From JACVRW01 sp034664125 (GTDB taxonomy: Bacteria; Actinomycetota; Thermoleophilia; Solirubrobacterales; Thermoleophilaceae), in the NCBI GenBank assembly GCA_034664125.1, contig JAXDIG010000017.1, positions 37,509-101,508 on the forward strand: a stretch of 64,000 nucleotides of DNA. Direction: 5' to 3'. The notes beneath the pieces are model-generated. The model did no database searches, had not been told where the DNA came from, and saw only the letters and a list, made by a program, of their open reading frames with translations. The translations under genes and the position numbers were made by a program. Each line of letters opens with the position of its first letter. The stretch's first letter is position 1. Positions 18,217 to 26,080 of this stretch are shown piece by piece.

Positions 18217-18732
18217 TCAGGGGCCGGTAGGGGTGACCAGCTGCGTGCAGCTGAAGAAGGCCGCGTTGCGCGGATCGTCGTTGCGGCGGATGCGCACCTC
18301 CCAGACCTGAGTGCGGCGCCCCCGGTGCAGGGGGCGCCCCACGGCGTGGAGGACGTCGCCGGGGCGCCCGGCCGCGAACACGTTGGCCTTCAGCTCCGCG
18401 GTGGTGAAGTCGTGGCCCTCGGGGAGGTTGCGGTAGGTGCCCCAGGCGGCGACGCTGTCGGCGAAGGCCACCCAGACGCCCCCGTGGACGTAGCCGCCGG
18501 GATGGAGGTGGCGCGCGTCTACCGCCATACGGCCCTCGACCTCGTCATCCTCGATGCGGAGCACCTCGATGCCGAGCTCGCCGGGAAAGCTCCCGGCGAG
18601 CCGCTCCTGGAAGAGCTCCGGCGTGATCTCCGGCCTGGTCAGGTGCGCTCCAGCGCCGAGCCGTCGTAGAGCTTGACCACGCGGACGGTGCCGGGCGGGG
18701 CGGCCTCGAGGCAGAGCTCGCACAGCACGCAC
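18217..18732 (-). CDS. PaaI-type hotdog thioesterase
   Basis: A hotdog-fold protein of up to 171 residues. The active-site region HPGGYVHGGVWVAFADSVAAWG matches PaaI-type acyl-CoA thioesterases, with the Gly-rich turn and acidic helix residue; the C-terminal strands (VWEVRIRRND then AAFFSCTQLV) complete the fold. The real N-terminus probably begins close to the ferredoxin stop (18639), but no ATG, GTG or TTG lies there. Either a CTG at 18642 or the GTG at 18732, overlapping the ferredoxin gene by 94 bp, is used. It is the last gene of the CoA-ligase operon. Confidence 0.75.
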   Translation of the reverse strand: MRAVRALPRGRPARHRPRGQALRRLGAGAHLTRPEITPELFQERLAGSFPGELGIEVLRIEDDEVEGRMAVDARHLHPGGYVHGGVWVAFADSVAAWGTYRNLPEGHDFTTAELKANVFAAGRPGDVLHAVGRPLHRGRRTQVWEVRIRRNDDPRNAAFFSCTQLVTPTGP

Positions 18733-18878
18733 TCGTCCAACTGCCGCTCGCGGATCTCGACGCCGGCGGGGGTGGCCTTGAAGATGTCCACGGGGCAGAC
18801 CTCCTCGAGCTTCCTCGCCAGCTCCGCGTCGCCCCGGACGCTGGCGTCCACCTCGACGTCGATGAACAGCCCCGACAT
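18639..18878 (-). CDS. Small single-cluster ferredoxin
   Basis: A 79-residue protein. The cysteines are EVCPVDIF (near residue 29) and CVLCELC (near residues 50-56). In ferredoxins three Cys of a CxxCxxC group plus a remote Cys-Pro bind one 4Fe-4S cluster, so one cluster is expected; the second cluster's ligands are missing. The ATG at 18878 overlaps the stop of the CoA-ligase alpha gene as TGATG, so it is translated with that enzyme. Its redox partner is not evident; the acyl-CoA dehydrogenase nearby would need an ETF rather than a ferredoxin. Confidence 0.8.
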   Translation of the reverse strand: MSGLFIDVEVDASVRGDAELARKLEEVCPVDIFKATPAGVEIRERQLDECVLCELCLEAAPPGTVRVVKLYDGSALERT

Positions 18879-19798
18879 CAGGCTGGCGCTCCCAGCTTCT
18901 CGCGCACGGCGTCCGGGATCGCGTCGATCCGCTCGAGCACGGGGATGCCGGCGGCCTCGAGGCGCGCGATCTTCTCCGTGGCCGTGTCTTCGGCGCCCTC
19001 GACGATCGTGCCCGCGTGGCCGAACGACATGCCCTTCATCTCCTCGTCGTCCATGAAGCGGCCGGCCATGAAGGCCACGATCGGCAGGCGTGACCTGTGC
19101 TCCGCGACCCACTCCGCGAGCTGCGCCTCCATCCGCCCGCCGGGCTCCGTGTAGATCACGATCGCCTCGGTCTGCTCGTCTGCCTCGAACAGCGGCATCA
19201 ACTCGGCGTAGGTGGACCCGATGATCGCGTCCCCGCCGATCGAGATCGCCGTCGAGACCCCCAGGCCGGCGGCCGTCAGCGTGGAGGAGATCTCGGTGGT
19301 CATGCCGCCAGAGCGCGACATCACGCCGACGCTCCCGGGCTGGTAGGCCTGCTCGGTGTTCTTGGCGGGCCCGCCGATGCCGCCCATCTTGGCCACGCCC
19401 GGCACGACCAGGCCGAGGCAGTTGGGGCCGATGATGCGGGCGCCGCGCGCGTCGGCGGCCTCGACCATCTGGGCCACGTCGCCGCGCGGGATCCGCTCGG
19501 TCACGATCACGATCAGCCCGATGCCGGCGTCGATCGCCTCCAGCACGGCGTCCTTGGTGAAGGCCGGCGGGACCGTGACCACGGAGCCGTCGGGCACCTT
19601 CCCGCCGTTGTGCTCGACTACCTGGCCGACGGTGTCGAACACGGGCACCCCGTGGACGTCGCGGCCCTTGCGCCCGGGCGTCACCCCGCCCACGATCTTG
19701 GAGCCGTAGTCGAGGCACTCGCGCGTCAGGTTGACCGCCTCCCGCCCGGTGATGCCCTGGACGATGAACGTCGTGTCGGCGTCGATCAGGATGCTCAC
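18878..19798 (-). CDS. Succinate/malate-type CoA ligase, alpha subunit
   Basis: A 306-residue NDP-forming CoA ligase subunit that binds CoA and carries the phospho-His. Landmarks: TFIVQGITGREA (CoA-binding Rossmann start), GGVTPGRKG, IIGPNCLGLV, SRSGGMTTEI and SFGHAGTIVEG, the last with the likely phosphorylated His. The GTG at 19798 overlaps the beta stop as GTGA. Succinyl-CoA synthetase and malate thiokinase share this fold. The adjacent malyl-CoA lyase favours malate as substrate (inference). Confidence 0.88.
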   Translation of the reverse strand: MSILIDADTTFIVQGITGREAVNLTRECLDYGSKIVGGVTPGRKGRDVHGVPVFDTVGQVVEHNGGKVPDGSVVTVPPAFTKDAVLEAIDAGIGLIVIVTERIPRGDVAQMVEAADARGARIIGPNCLGLVVPGVAKMGGIGGPAKNTEQAYQPGSVGVMSRSGGMTTEISSTLTAAGLGVSTAISIGGDAIIGSTYAELMPLFEADEQTEAIVIYTEPGGRMEAQLAEWVAEHRSRLPIVAFMAGRFMDDEEMKGMSFGHAGTIVEGAEDTATEKIARLEAAGIPVLERIDAIPDAVREKLGAPA

Positions 19799-21015
19799 GC
19801 GGCGGGGGCCCCCTGGATCTTCGCCACCGCGCGTCCGGCGGCCTCGTGCATCGACACCGAGCGGTCGCAGTAGTCGACCCCGTAGCGGTCGAGGATCCTG
19901 AAGCCCTCCTCCTCCCAAGCGCCAGGGATGCGGAAGATCGCGATCGTCTCGGCCGGATCCTTGCCCAGCTCGAGGCAGGCCTTGATCACTCCGCGCGCCA
20001 CGATGTCCACGCGCGTGTTGGAGACGATCGACATCATCACCGCGATCTTCTCCACGCCCTCCTTCTGGAGCACCGCCTTGGCCAGGCCGCACGCTTTCGC
20101 GACCGACGGGTTACCGCCGATCTCCGAGTAGTTGGCGGGTTGGCCGCCGTGGGCGCGCACGGCGTCCGTGAGCGTCAGGGAGCCGCCCCCGGCACCGATC
20201 ACCAGGCCGAGGTTGCCGTGGAAGCCCGTGTCCTTGCCCTGGATCACGCCGCGGTGGTCGGCGGCGTCGATCTCCTTGACGGTGGCCTCGAACGGGCTCG
20301 GCTCGTGCCCCTCGCGGGTGCCCTCGTCCGCCCCGATGCCCAGCTCGGCCAGCAGCGCCTGCTGGCGCGGCATTCCCTCGTTCTCCATCTCCATGTGGGC
20401 GTCGAGGGCCACGAAGCTGCCGTCCTCGAGCTGAGCCAGCGGGTTGATCTCCGCCAGCGTCATGTCGCGCTCGCCGAACAGGCGCGCGAGGCGCGCCAGG
20501 ATCGGCGTGAGGCGGTTGAGAGCGCTGCCCGTGACGCCCGCGGCGGCGATCACCTGCTTGGCCTGGTAGTCGGGGAAGGGCAGCAGGTTCGAGAAGTGGC
20601 CGCGGCCCACGTGGTCGGGGTGCTCCTCGGCCACCTGCTCGATGTCGATCCCGCCCATGTCGCTGAACAGCATCAGCGGCCGCTTGCGCGTGCCGTCCCA
20701 GACCACGCCCGCGTAGTACTCCTGCTTCACCTGGGCCTTCGGGTCCACGAGCACGCCGCGCGGCATGTGGCCGCCGATCTCCAGCCCCAGGATCGCCTCG
20801 GCGTGCCGCGCGGCCTCGTCCGGCGTGTCGGCGAACTGGACGCCGCCGGCCTTCATGCGGCCGCCGGTCAGCACCTGCGACTTGATGACCGTCGGGCCGC
20901 CGATGCGCTCGGCGATCGCACGCGCCTCGGTGGCGCTGGTGGCGAAGCCGAAATCGGTGACGGGAATCCCGGCCCGCTTGACGATCTCGCGGGCCTCGTA
21001 CTCGTAGAAGCGCAT
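19795..21015 (-). CDS. Succinate/malate-type CoA ligase, beta subunit (ATP-grasp)
   Basis: A 406-residue ATP-grasp subunit pairing with the alpha subunit. It starts MRFYEYEAREIVKRAG like SucC/MtkA and has GGRMKAGGVQFA, the metal-binding LAEINPLAQLEDG and the C-terminal flavodoxin-like domain (GAGGGSLTLTDAVRAHGG, then NIF-like VSNTRVDIVARGV). It is divergent from housekeeping SucC: the middle contains an extra helical stretch and about 20 more residues than usual. Malate-CoA ligase is suggested by the neighbouring malyl-CoA lyase 44 bp upstream. Nucleotide use is unknown. Confidence 0.85.
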   Translation of the reverse strand: MRFYEYEAREIVKRAGIPVTDFGFATSATEARAIAERIGGPTVIKSQVLTGGRMKAGGVQFADTPDEAARHAEAILGLEIGGHMPRGVLVDPKAQVKQEYYAGVVWDGTRKRPLMLFSDMGGIDIEQVAEEHPDHVGRGHFSNLLPFPDYQAKQVIAAAGVTGSALNRLTPILARLARLFGERDMTLAEINPLAQLEDGSFVALDAHMEMENEGMPRQQALLAELGIGADEGTREGHEPSPFEATVKEIDAADHRGVIQGKDTGFHGNLGLVIGAGGGSLTLTDAVRAHGGQPANYSEIGGNPSVAKACGLAKAVLQKEGVEKIAVMMSIVSNTRVDIVARGVIKACLELGKDPAETIAIFRIPGAWEEEGFRILDRYGVDYCDRSVSMHEAAGRAVAKIQGAPAA

Positions 21016-21059
21016 GGGCGGCGCGGAACCCTACCGATCGGTTGCTCGCCCCGGTGGGG

Positions 21060-22124
21060 CTAGGCGCCGACCGGCTCGAACCCGTAGGCCTCGGCCAGGT
21101 CCGGGTCCCTGGCCGCCAGCTGCTCGGCAAGGTCCACCATCACGCGGCATTGCTTCCAGGTCGCGTCGTCCTGCATCTTGCCGTCGATCATGTGCACGCC
21201 GCGGCCGTCCGGGATCGCCTCGATCACCTTCTTGGCGAACGCGACCTCGTCCGGATCCGGCGAGAACACGCGCTTGGCGATCTCGAGCTGGGCCGGGTGG
21301 AGCGACCACGCGCCCACGCAGCCGAGCAGGAAGGCCGCCCTGAACTGCGTCTCACAGCCGACCGTGTCCCTGATGTCGCCGTAGGGCCCGTAGAAGGGCA
21401 GGATCCCCGCGCTCGTGCAGGCGTCGACCATGCGCGCGATCGAGTAGTGCCAGGGGTCCTGCTGCGCCGTGGCGCGCGGCGCTTCCGGGTCGTCGGGGTC
21501 GGGGTCCTCGATCACCCGGTAGCCGGGGTGGCCGCCGCCCACGCGAGTCGTCTTCATGCGGCGCGAGGCGGCCAGGTCGGCCGGGCCGAAGCTCATCCCC
21601 TGCATGCGCGGGCTGGCGGTGGCGATCTCCTCGAGGTTCACGACGCCCTGCGACGTCTCGAGGATGGCGTGCACCAGCAGCGGTCGCTCCAGACCCGCCT
21701 TGGCCTCCAGCTGGGCGAGCAGGCGGTCCACGTAGTGGATGTCCCATGCTCCCTCGACCTTGGGGACCATGATCACCTCGAGCCGGTCGCCGATCTCGGT
21801 GACCAGCTCGGTCAGGTCGTCGAGCACCCAGGGGCTCTCCAGGCTGTTCACGCGCGTCCAGAGGGCGGTGTCGCCGAGGTCCGCCTTGCGCGCGGCCTCG
21901 ATCAGCTGCCGGCGCGCGGCCTCCTTGCGCTCGAGCGGCACGCCGTCCTCGAGGTTGCCGAGCAGGATGTCGGTCTGGCGTGCCAGGTCGGGTGCCTTGG
22001 AGGCCATCTTCTCGTTCGAGAAGTCGAGGAAATGGATCATCCGCGAGGGCTTGAACGGGATCTCGCGGAGCGGCTCGGGCGCGTCGACGGCCAGCGGCTT
22101 GAAGAAGTCACGTGGGTTGCGCAT
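21060..22124 (-). CDS. mcl: L-malyl-CoA/beta-methylmalyl-CoA lyase
   Basis: A 354-residue HpcH/CitE-like TIM-barrel lyase. It cleaves malyl-CoA to acetyl-CoA and glyoxylate, or beta-methylmalyl-CoA to propionyl-CoA and glyoxylate. Sequence order strongly recalls the Chloroflexus enzyme: MRNPRDFFKPLAVDAPEPLR, GNLEDGVP, RVNSLESPWVLDD, VIMVPKVEG, ETSQGVVNLEEIA, GPADLAASR and MIDGKMQDDATWKQ. It reads in the same direction as the CoA-ligase operon, so malate to malyl-CoA to C2 units is a plausible sequence of reactions. It diverges from the deacetylase gene with only 26 bp between the starts. Confidence 0.92.
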   Translation of the reverse strand: MRNPRDFFKPLAVDAPEPLREIPFKPSRMIHFLDFSNEKMASKAPDLARQTDILLGNLEDGVPLERKEAARRQLIEAARKADLGDTALWTRVNSLESPWVLDDLTELVTEIGDRLEVIMVPKVEGAWDIHYVDRLLAQLEAKAGLERPLLVHAILETSQGVVNLEEIATASPRMQGMSFGPADLAASRRMKTTRVGGGHPGYRVIEDPDPDDPEAPRATAQQDPWHYSIARMVDACTSAGILPFYGPYGDIRDTVGCETQFRAAFLLGCVGAWSLHPAQLEIAKRVFSPDPDEVAFAKKVIEAIPDGRGVHMIDGKMQDDATWKQCRVMVDLAEQLAARDPDLAEAYGFEPVGA

Positions 22125-22150
22125 CGGCCAACCAATCTATCGTTCGCGCG

Positions 22151-22888
22151 ATGCCGGACGTGCTCGTTCTCTGCTACCACGCGGTCAGCCCGCGCTTCCC
22201 GGCGGCCCTGTCGGTGACGCCGGAGGCGTTCGAGCGCCAGCTGCATCTGCTCTCCCGTGCGGGCTACCGGGGCGCCACCTTCGAGGAGGCCGTCCGAGCG
22301 CGCTCCGGGCGGACGGTCGCGATCACGTTCGACGACGCGTACCTGTCGGTGCTGGAGCTGGCCAAGCCGCTGCTGGACGAGGCGGGCTTTCCGGCCACCG
22401 TCTACGCGCCCACCGCGTACCTCGATACGCCCGAGCGCCCGCTCGCGTGGGGCGGCATCGAGCAATGGCTCGGCGGCGAGCACGAGCAGGAGCTGCTGCC
22501 GATGTCGTGGGATCAGCTAGGCGGGCTGGCGGAAGCGGGCTGGGAGATCGGCTCCCACACGCGGACGCATCCGCACCTCACGACGCTCGACGACGAGACC
22601 CTGCTCGAGGAACTGCTGCGGTCGCGCGAGGAGGTCGAGCGGCGCCTCGGCCGGCCCTGTCCCACGCTCGCCTACCCGTACGGGGACCACGACGAGCGCG
22701 TGGTCGAGGCGGCCGGGGCGGCCGGCTACTCGGCCGCCGGCACATTGCCGGCACGGCTGCACGGCGAGCGGGCGCTTGCCTGGCCTCGAGTCGGGATCTA
22801 CCACGGCGACGACGAGCGCCGTTTCCGCATGAAGGCGTCGCGGACGATGCGCCGGCTACGGGGAAGCCGGCTGTGGCCGACCGGCTAG
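22151..22888 (+). CDS. Polysaccharide deacetylase (NodB fold)
   Basis: A 245-residue carbohydrate esterase 4-type protein. The NodB motifs are VLCYHAV (about 5-11), the metal/base motif TFDDAY (about 60-65) and SHTRTHPHL (about 137-145), then LAYPYG. It has no signal peptide or membrane segment with the ATG at 22151, so it may act inside the cell or on lipid-linked sugars. The upstream in-frame start at 22112 would overlap the divergent mcl start. It is followed by maoC after 13 bp. Confidence 0.88.
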   Translation: MPDVLVLCYHAVSPRFPAALSVTPEAFERQLHLLSRAGYRGATFEEAVRARSGRTVAITFDDAYLSVLELAKPLLDEAGFPATVYAPTAYLDTPERPLAWGGIEQWLGGEHEQELLPMSWDQLGGLAEAGWEIGSHTRTHPHLTTLDDETLLEELLRSREEVERRLGRPCPTLAYPYGDHDERVVEAAGAAGYSAAGTLPARLHGERALAWPRVGIYHGDDERRFRMKASRTMRRLRGSRLWPTG

Positions 22889-22901
22889 GATTGCCCGCCC
22901 G

Positions 22902-23417
22902 ATGACCGAAGCCACTCAAGGAATCGAAACGGCTCAGGCGGCCCGCGAGGCCTCCGGCGCGCACTCCTACGGGCGCTATCTCGAGGAGTTCGAGGTCGGA
23001 GCCGTGTACAAACACTGGCCCGCCAAGACCGTGACCGAGGCGGACAACCACCTGTTCTGCCTGCTCACGATGAACCACCACCCGCTGCACCTGAACGACG
23101 TGTACGCGCGCGAGGCCCAGCAGGGGCGCAACGTGGTGGTCGGCCCGCTCGTCTACTCGCTCGCGCTCGGCATGTCGGTCAGCGACGTATCCGGCAAGGC
23201 GATCGCCAACCTGGCGACCGACGAGCTCTCGCACCCGGCTCCTGTCTTCCACGGCGACACGCTCTTCGCCGAGAGCGAGGTGCTCGAAGTTCGGCCGTCC
23301 GAGTCGAAGCCGGATCGCGGCGTGGTGCGCGTACACACGCGCGTCTTCAAGGAGGACGGCACGCTGGTCGCCGAGTTCAAGCGTGCCGTGCTGGTGCCCC
23401 GCCGCCCCGCCGACTAG
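22902..23417 (+). CDS. MaoC-family hydratase, probable mesaconyl-CoA hydratase
   Basis: A 171-residue single-hotdog hydratase. The hydratase-2 region reads TVTEADNHLFCLLTMNHHPLHLNDVYAREA (Asp and His of the active site, about residues 44-65), followed by VVVGPLVYSLALGMSVSD. From memory it is very like the short MaoC protein in the Streptomyces ccr-meaA cluster, assigned to reversible hydration of mesaconyl-CoA to beta-methylmalyl-CoA, the substrate of the lyase encoded 0.8 kb away. Function by homology and context; other enoyl-CoA substrates are possible. Confidence 0.85.
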   Translation: MTEATQGIETAQAAREASGAHSYGRYLEEFEVGAVYKHWPAKTVTEADNHLFCLLTMNHHPLHLNDVYAREAQQGRNVVVGPLVYSLALGMSVSDVSGKAIANLATDELSHPAPVFHGDTLFAESEVLEVRPSESKPDRGVVRVHTRVFKEDGTLVAEFKRAVLVPRRPAD

Positions 23418-23463
23418 CCCCCTTCGGGTGGCGCCACCTCACCGGTGATGTTAGAAAGGTGTA

Positions 23464-24234
23464 ATGAGTCCTCGGTCCGGGCACGGTCGGAGGCACCTCG
23501 CCATTGCCTCCGTCCTCGTCGCAATCGCCCTAGCCGCCCTTGTCTCGCTGGCGCCGTCCCTGTACGAGATCGAGGCAAAGGGCAAGGGCCCGCCGATCGT
23601 CCCGTACGAGGGCGCGGGGCTCGTGTACAAGGTGCGGGTCCTGGACCTGTTCACCCTCCGCGCCGACGCGGAGTCGCGTCCGAGCCCGGACAAGCTGAGC
23701 TCGACCGGGCTGGTGGCCGCGGCCAGCATGGCGCTGATGACGCTGCTGCTGTTGAGGGCCGTCGGGGGGGACCCCCGGCGACGGCGCTTCTATGCGCTCG
23801 GCGCCGCCGGTCTGGCCTACCTCGCCGCCGACGAGCTGTTCGCGTTTCACGAGACGATCGGGCACAACCTGCAATTCCTCGCCGATCTGCCGGGCGTGGA
23901 GCGGCCGGATGACGTCGTCTTCCTCTCGTACGCCGTCCCACTCGCGATCTTCGCCTGGGCGTTCCGGGACATCCTGCTGGCGAATCGTCGAGCGGTTCAG
24001 CTGTTCGCCGTCGGCACCTGCTTCTTTATCGTGGCGGCCGCTGCCGACCTTGCGGGCGTGTCGATCGACGAGCCCGCTGAGGTGGTTGCCGCCATCTGCC
24101 TGTTGACAGGCCTCGTGCTGATCACGGCGGACATCCTCCGACAGGAGCTCGCGTTGGACCGCACCCGCGGCAGGCGATTCGTCCGCCGGGCGGAGTCCGA
24201 GCCTCGGGTGCTCAGCGCCGCGCCACCTGGATGA
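23464..24234 (+). CDS. Integral membrane protein with conserved acidic/His helix, unknown function
   Basis: A 256-residue protein. One helix at the N-terminus (about 11-31) is followed by an external segment of about 45 residues and four further helices. The fourth hydrophobic block contains LAADELFAFHETIGHNLQFL, with several acidic and His residues in a membrane setting that could bind metal or cofactor (inference). AGAAAGG-like purines (AGAAAGG) sit 6 nt before the ATG at 23464. The 3' end overlaps the convergent CAP gene by 23 bp. Not recognised as a named family. Confidence 0.7.
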   Translation: MSPRSGHGRRHLAIASVLVAIALAALVSLAPSLYEIEAKGKGPPIVPYEGAGLVYKVRVLDLFTLRADAESRPSPDKLSSTGLVAAASMALMTLLLLRAVGGDPRRRRFYALGAAGLAYLAADELFAFHETIGHNLQFLADLPGVERPDDVVFLSYAVPLAIFAWAFRDILLANRRAVQLFAVGTCFFIVAAAADLAGVSIDEPAEVVAAICLLTGLVLITADILRQELALDRTRGRRFVRRAESEPRVLSAAPPG

Positions 24235-24664
24235 CCCAGACGGTCCGCGGACGGCCGGCGAGCCGGCCGCGGGCGTGGCCGACCCCGAGCAGGTTCATCG
24301 AGCTGGTCAGCACGAGCTCGCGATGGGGGGGCGACCGCAGCCACGAGGTCAGTGTCGAGCCGACCTGGGCCTGGAGCGAGAAGTGCATGGCGAGCGCCTC
24401 GCCACAGTGCCGGTACGAGCGGTTGGTGGAGACGGCCGGCCGGTGCGCCAGCTGCTCGTGGCCGATCAGCCAGCGGGCGAACACCGCGGCCGAGCGCTCC
24501 AGATTCGGGGCGCTGCGCAGCGGCGGCAGCCCCGCCTCGCTGGCACGCGCGTCGTTGATCCCCTCGACCATGCGCTGCTCCGGCCCGCCGGCAGCGGCAG
24601 CAACGGCGGGCACCCCGCAGACCCCGAGCAGCACGACGACGAACACGACACTGGCGTGTCTCAA
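24212..24664 (-). CDS. Secreted CAP (SCP/PR-1-like) domain protein
   Basis: A 150-residue exported protein. The signal peptide (SVVFVVVLLGVCGVPAVAAAA, about 5-25) precedes a compact CAP domain: MVEGINDARASEAGLPPLR, a central His in GHEQLAHR, the Glu in CGEALAMHF, and SWLRSPPHRELVLTSSMNLLGVG, which holds the classic 'W..SP.H...l' motif. Bacterial CAP proteins are extracellular and mostly of unknown function. The domain is about 125 residues, slightly short. It lies at the left edge of the polysaccharide locus. Confidence 0.88.
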   Translation of the reverse strand: MRHASVVFVVVLLGVCGVPAVAAAAGGPEQRMVEGINDARASEAGLPPLRSAPNLERSAAVFARWLIGHEQLAHRPAVSTNRSYRHCGEALAMHFSLQAQVGSTLTSWLRSPPHRELVLTSSMNLLGVGHARGRLAGRPRTVWVIQVARR

Positions 24665-24726
24665 CCGGCTCTCCCTTTGAAGGCCTACGGGGTTAGCTGA
24701 CGGGCGCGCGCCTGAGAGCAGCGCGT

Positions 24727-24744
24727 CGCCTGACTGAGCAGGCG
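24727..24744. terminator. Short hairpin between CAP and glycosyltransferase genes
   Basis: CGCCTG-ACTGAG-CAGGCG, perfect 6-bp arms, lies 77 bp after the glycosyltransferase stop on the minus strand. It is the only structure in this 156-bp spacer and may end the glycosyltransferase operon. Confidence 0.4.
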
Positions 24745-24820
24745 ATTAGCCCCAAAAAGTGGATCCCCCGCTCGCCCCGTGGATCGAGGCGATTCGGCAA
24801 ACCTATGGGCGGAAGCTCTA

Positions 24821-26080
24821 TCAGCCGGCTTGGACGGAACCGTCCGGATCGGCCAAGAACCGCGCTACGCGGGCACTTTCGGCCTCCAGGGTGCGTCCGC
24901 GCACGCGCTCTATGCCGCGCGTCACGAGCTCGCGGCGCAGCTGCGGATCGGACGCGATGCGCCCAAGCGCCTCGGCCGCCGCGTCGGGATCGCCCGGCGG
25001 AATCAGCAGCGCCGCGTCGCCGGCAGCCTCGGATACGCCCCCGACCGCCGTCGCGACCACCGGAGTGCCCGCCGCGAACGCCTCCAGCAGCACCTGCGGC
25101 ATCCCCTCGGTCCAGGAGATGTGCAGGAACGCGTTGGCGCCGCGGTAGCGGTCCATCAGGCCGCCGTGGATGGGGAGGTAGCCGAGCAGCTCGGCGCGGT
25201 CCTCGACGCCCAGCTCGCGCAGCCGGGCGCGCAGCTCGCCCTCGAGCGGCCCCTCGCCGCAGATCAGGAAGCGCCAGTCGCCCGCGAGGCCCGAAGCAGG
25301 CGGCTCGGCCGCCTGCGCAGGGTTCTGCAGGCCCGAAGCAGGCGGCTCGGCCGCCTGCGCAGGCTTCTGCGTCAGGCGCGCCAGCACGTCGGCCAGCAGC
25401 AGCGGGTTCTTCTCCGTCTCGAGCCGGCCGACGCTGAGCACGGTGTGCTCGCCGTTCCAAGCGCGGTTGGCGGCCTCGACCGGGTCCGCGATGTCGGAGT
25501 CGCGCACCAGCGACACCGAGATCGGCAGCAGGCGACGGGCGCGCCTGAAGTTGGAGGCCAGCTCGGGGCCGACGACCACCGTGGGCGCGCGGCGCGCGAG
25601 CAGCCGGTAGGACCCCTCCAGCAGGTCGCCGGCCAGGTGCACCAGCCGCTTGCCGGGGTGGCGGGTGCGCACGTACGTGGGGAAGTCCTGGCGCACGCCC
25701 AGCGCGATGCGCTTCCGGCGCAGCGCCGCCAGCGCGGCGAAGGCCAGGCAGAGCGGATGCGGGCCCAGCAGCCAGACGACGTCGACCTCCGGCAGCAGGC
25801 GCCAGAAGCGGCGCAGCGAGCGCAGCATCGCCACCGGGGCGCGCGGGTTGAGCATGCTCGGGTAGGAGGGAAGGCCGACGAACTCGACGTGATCCGGCAC
25901 GCGGTAGTGGGCACGCGGCAGCTCGGGGTCGAGCTGCCCGAGCAGGATGGTGCGCTCCGCGGCGGCGGCGACGCCCGCGATGAACAGGACGAGCGAGCGG
26001 TCGGCGTAGATGCCGTCGGCTGTGGGGCGGTACCAGTTGTCCGCGTAGACGGCGACGCGCAGCGGGTGCGCGGCGCTCAC
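24821..26080 (-). CDS. Glycosyltransferase family 4
   Basis: A 419-residue GT-B enzyme. The N-terminal domain starts LRVAVYADNWYRPTADGIY. The C-terminal donor domain has the typical HTVLSVGRLETEKNPLLLADVL, then AFLHISWTEGMPQVLLEAFAAGTPVVATAVGG with the E-x7-E-like motif. The donor sugar is unknown. The GTG at 26080 overlaps the GT2 stop as GTGA, so the two are one operon. Between the VGRL segment and the WRFLICGEGPL strand, a 28-residue insertion is made of two copies of PAQAAEPPASGL encoded by a 42-bp tandem repeat, probably a surface loop. Confidence 0.9.
   Translation of the reverse strand: MSAAHPLRVAVYADNWYRPTADGIYADRSLVLFIAGVAAAAERTILLGQLDPELPRAHYRVPDHVEFVGLPSYPSMLNPRAPVAMLRSLRRFWRLLPEVDVVWLLGPHPLCLAFAALAALRRKRIALGVRQDFPTYVRTRHPGKRLVHLAGDLLEGSYRLLARRAPTVVVGPELASNFRRARRLLPISVSLVRDSDIADPVEAANRAWNGEHTVLSVGRLETEKNPLLLADVLARLTQKPAQAAEPPASGLQNPAQAAEPPASGLAGDWRFLICGEGPLEGELRARLRELGVEDRAELLGYLPIHGGLMDRYRGANAFLHISWTEGMPQVLLEAFAAGTPVVATAVGGVSEAAGDAALLIPPGDPDAAAEALGRIASDPQLRRELVTRGIERVRGRTLEAESARVARFLADPDGSVQAG
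25287..25370 (-). repeat. 42-bp tandem palindromic repeat inside a coding sequence
   Basis: Two adjacent 42-bp units (25287-25328 and 25329-25370) differ at one base. Each contains a perfect palindrome GCAGGCGGC-TCG-GCCGCCTGC (first copy 25296-25316). The length is a multiple of three, so the glycosyltransferase frame stays open and gains 14 residues per unit. It resembles in-frame palindromic insertions; no mobility gene is present. Confidence 0.8.
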
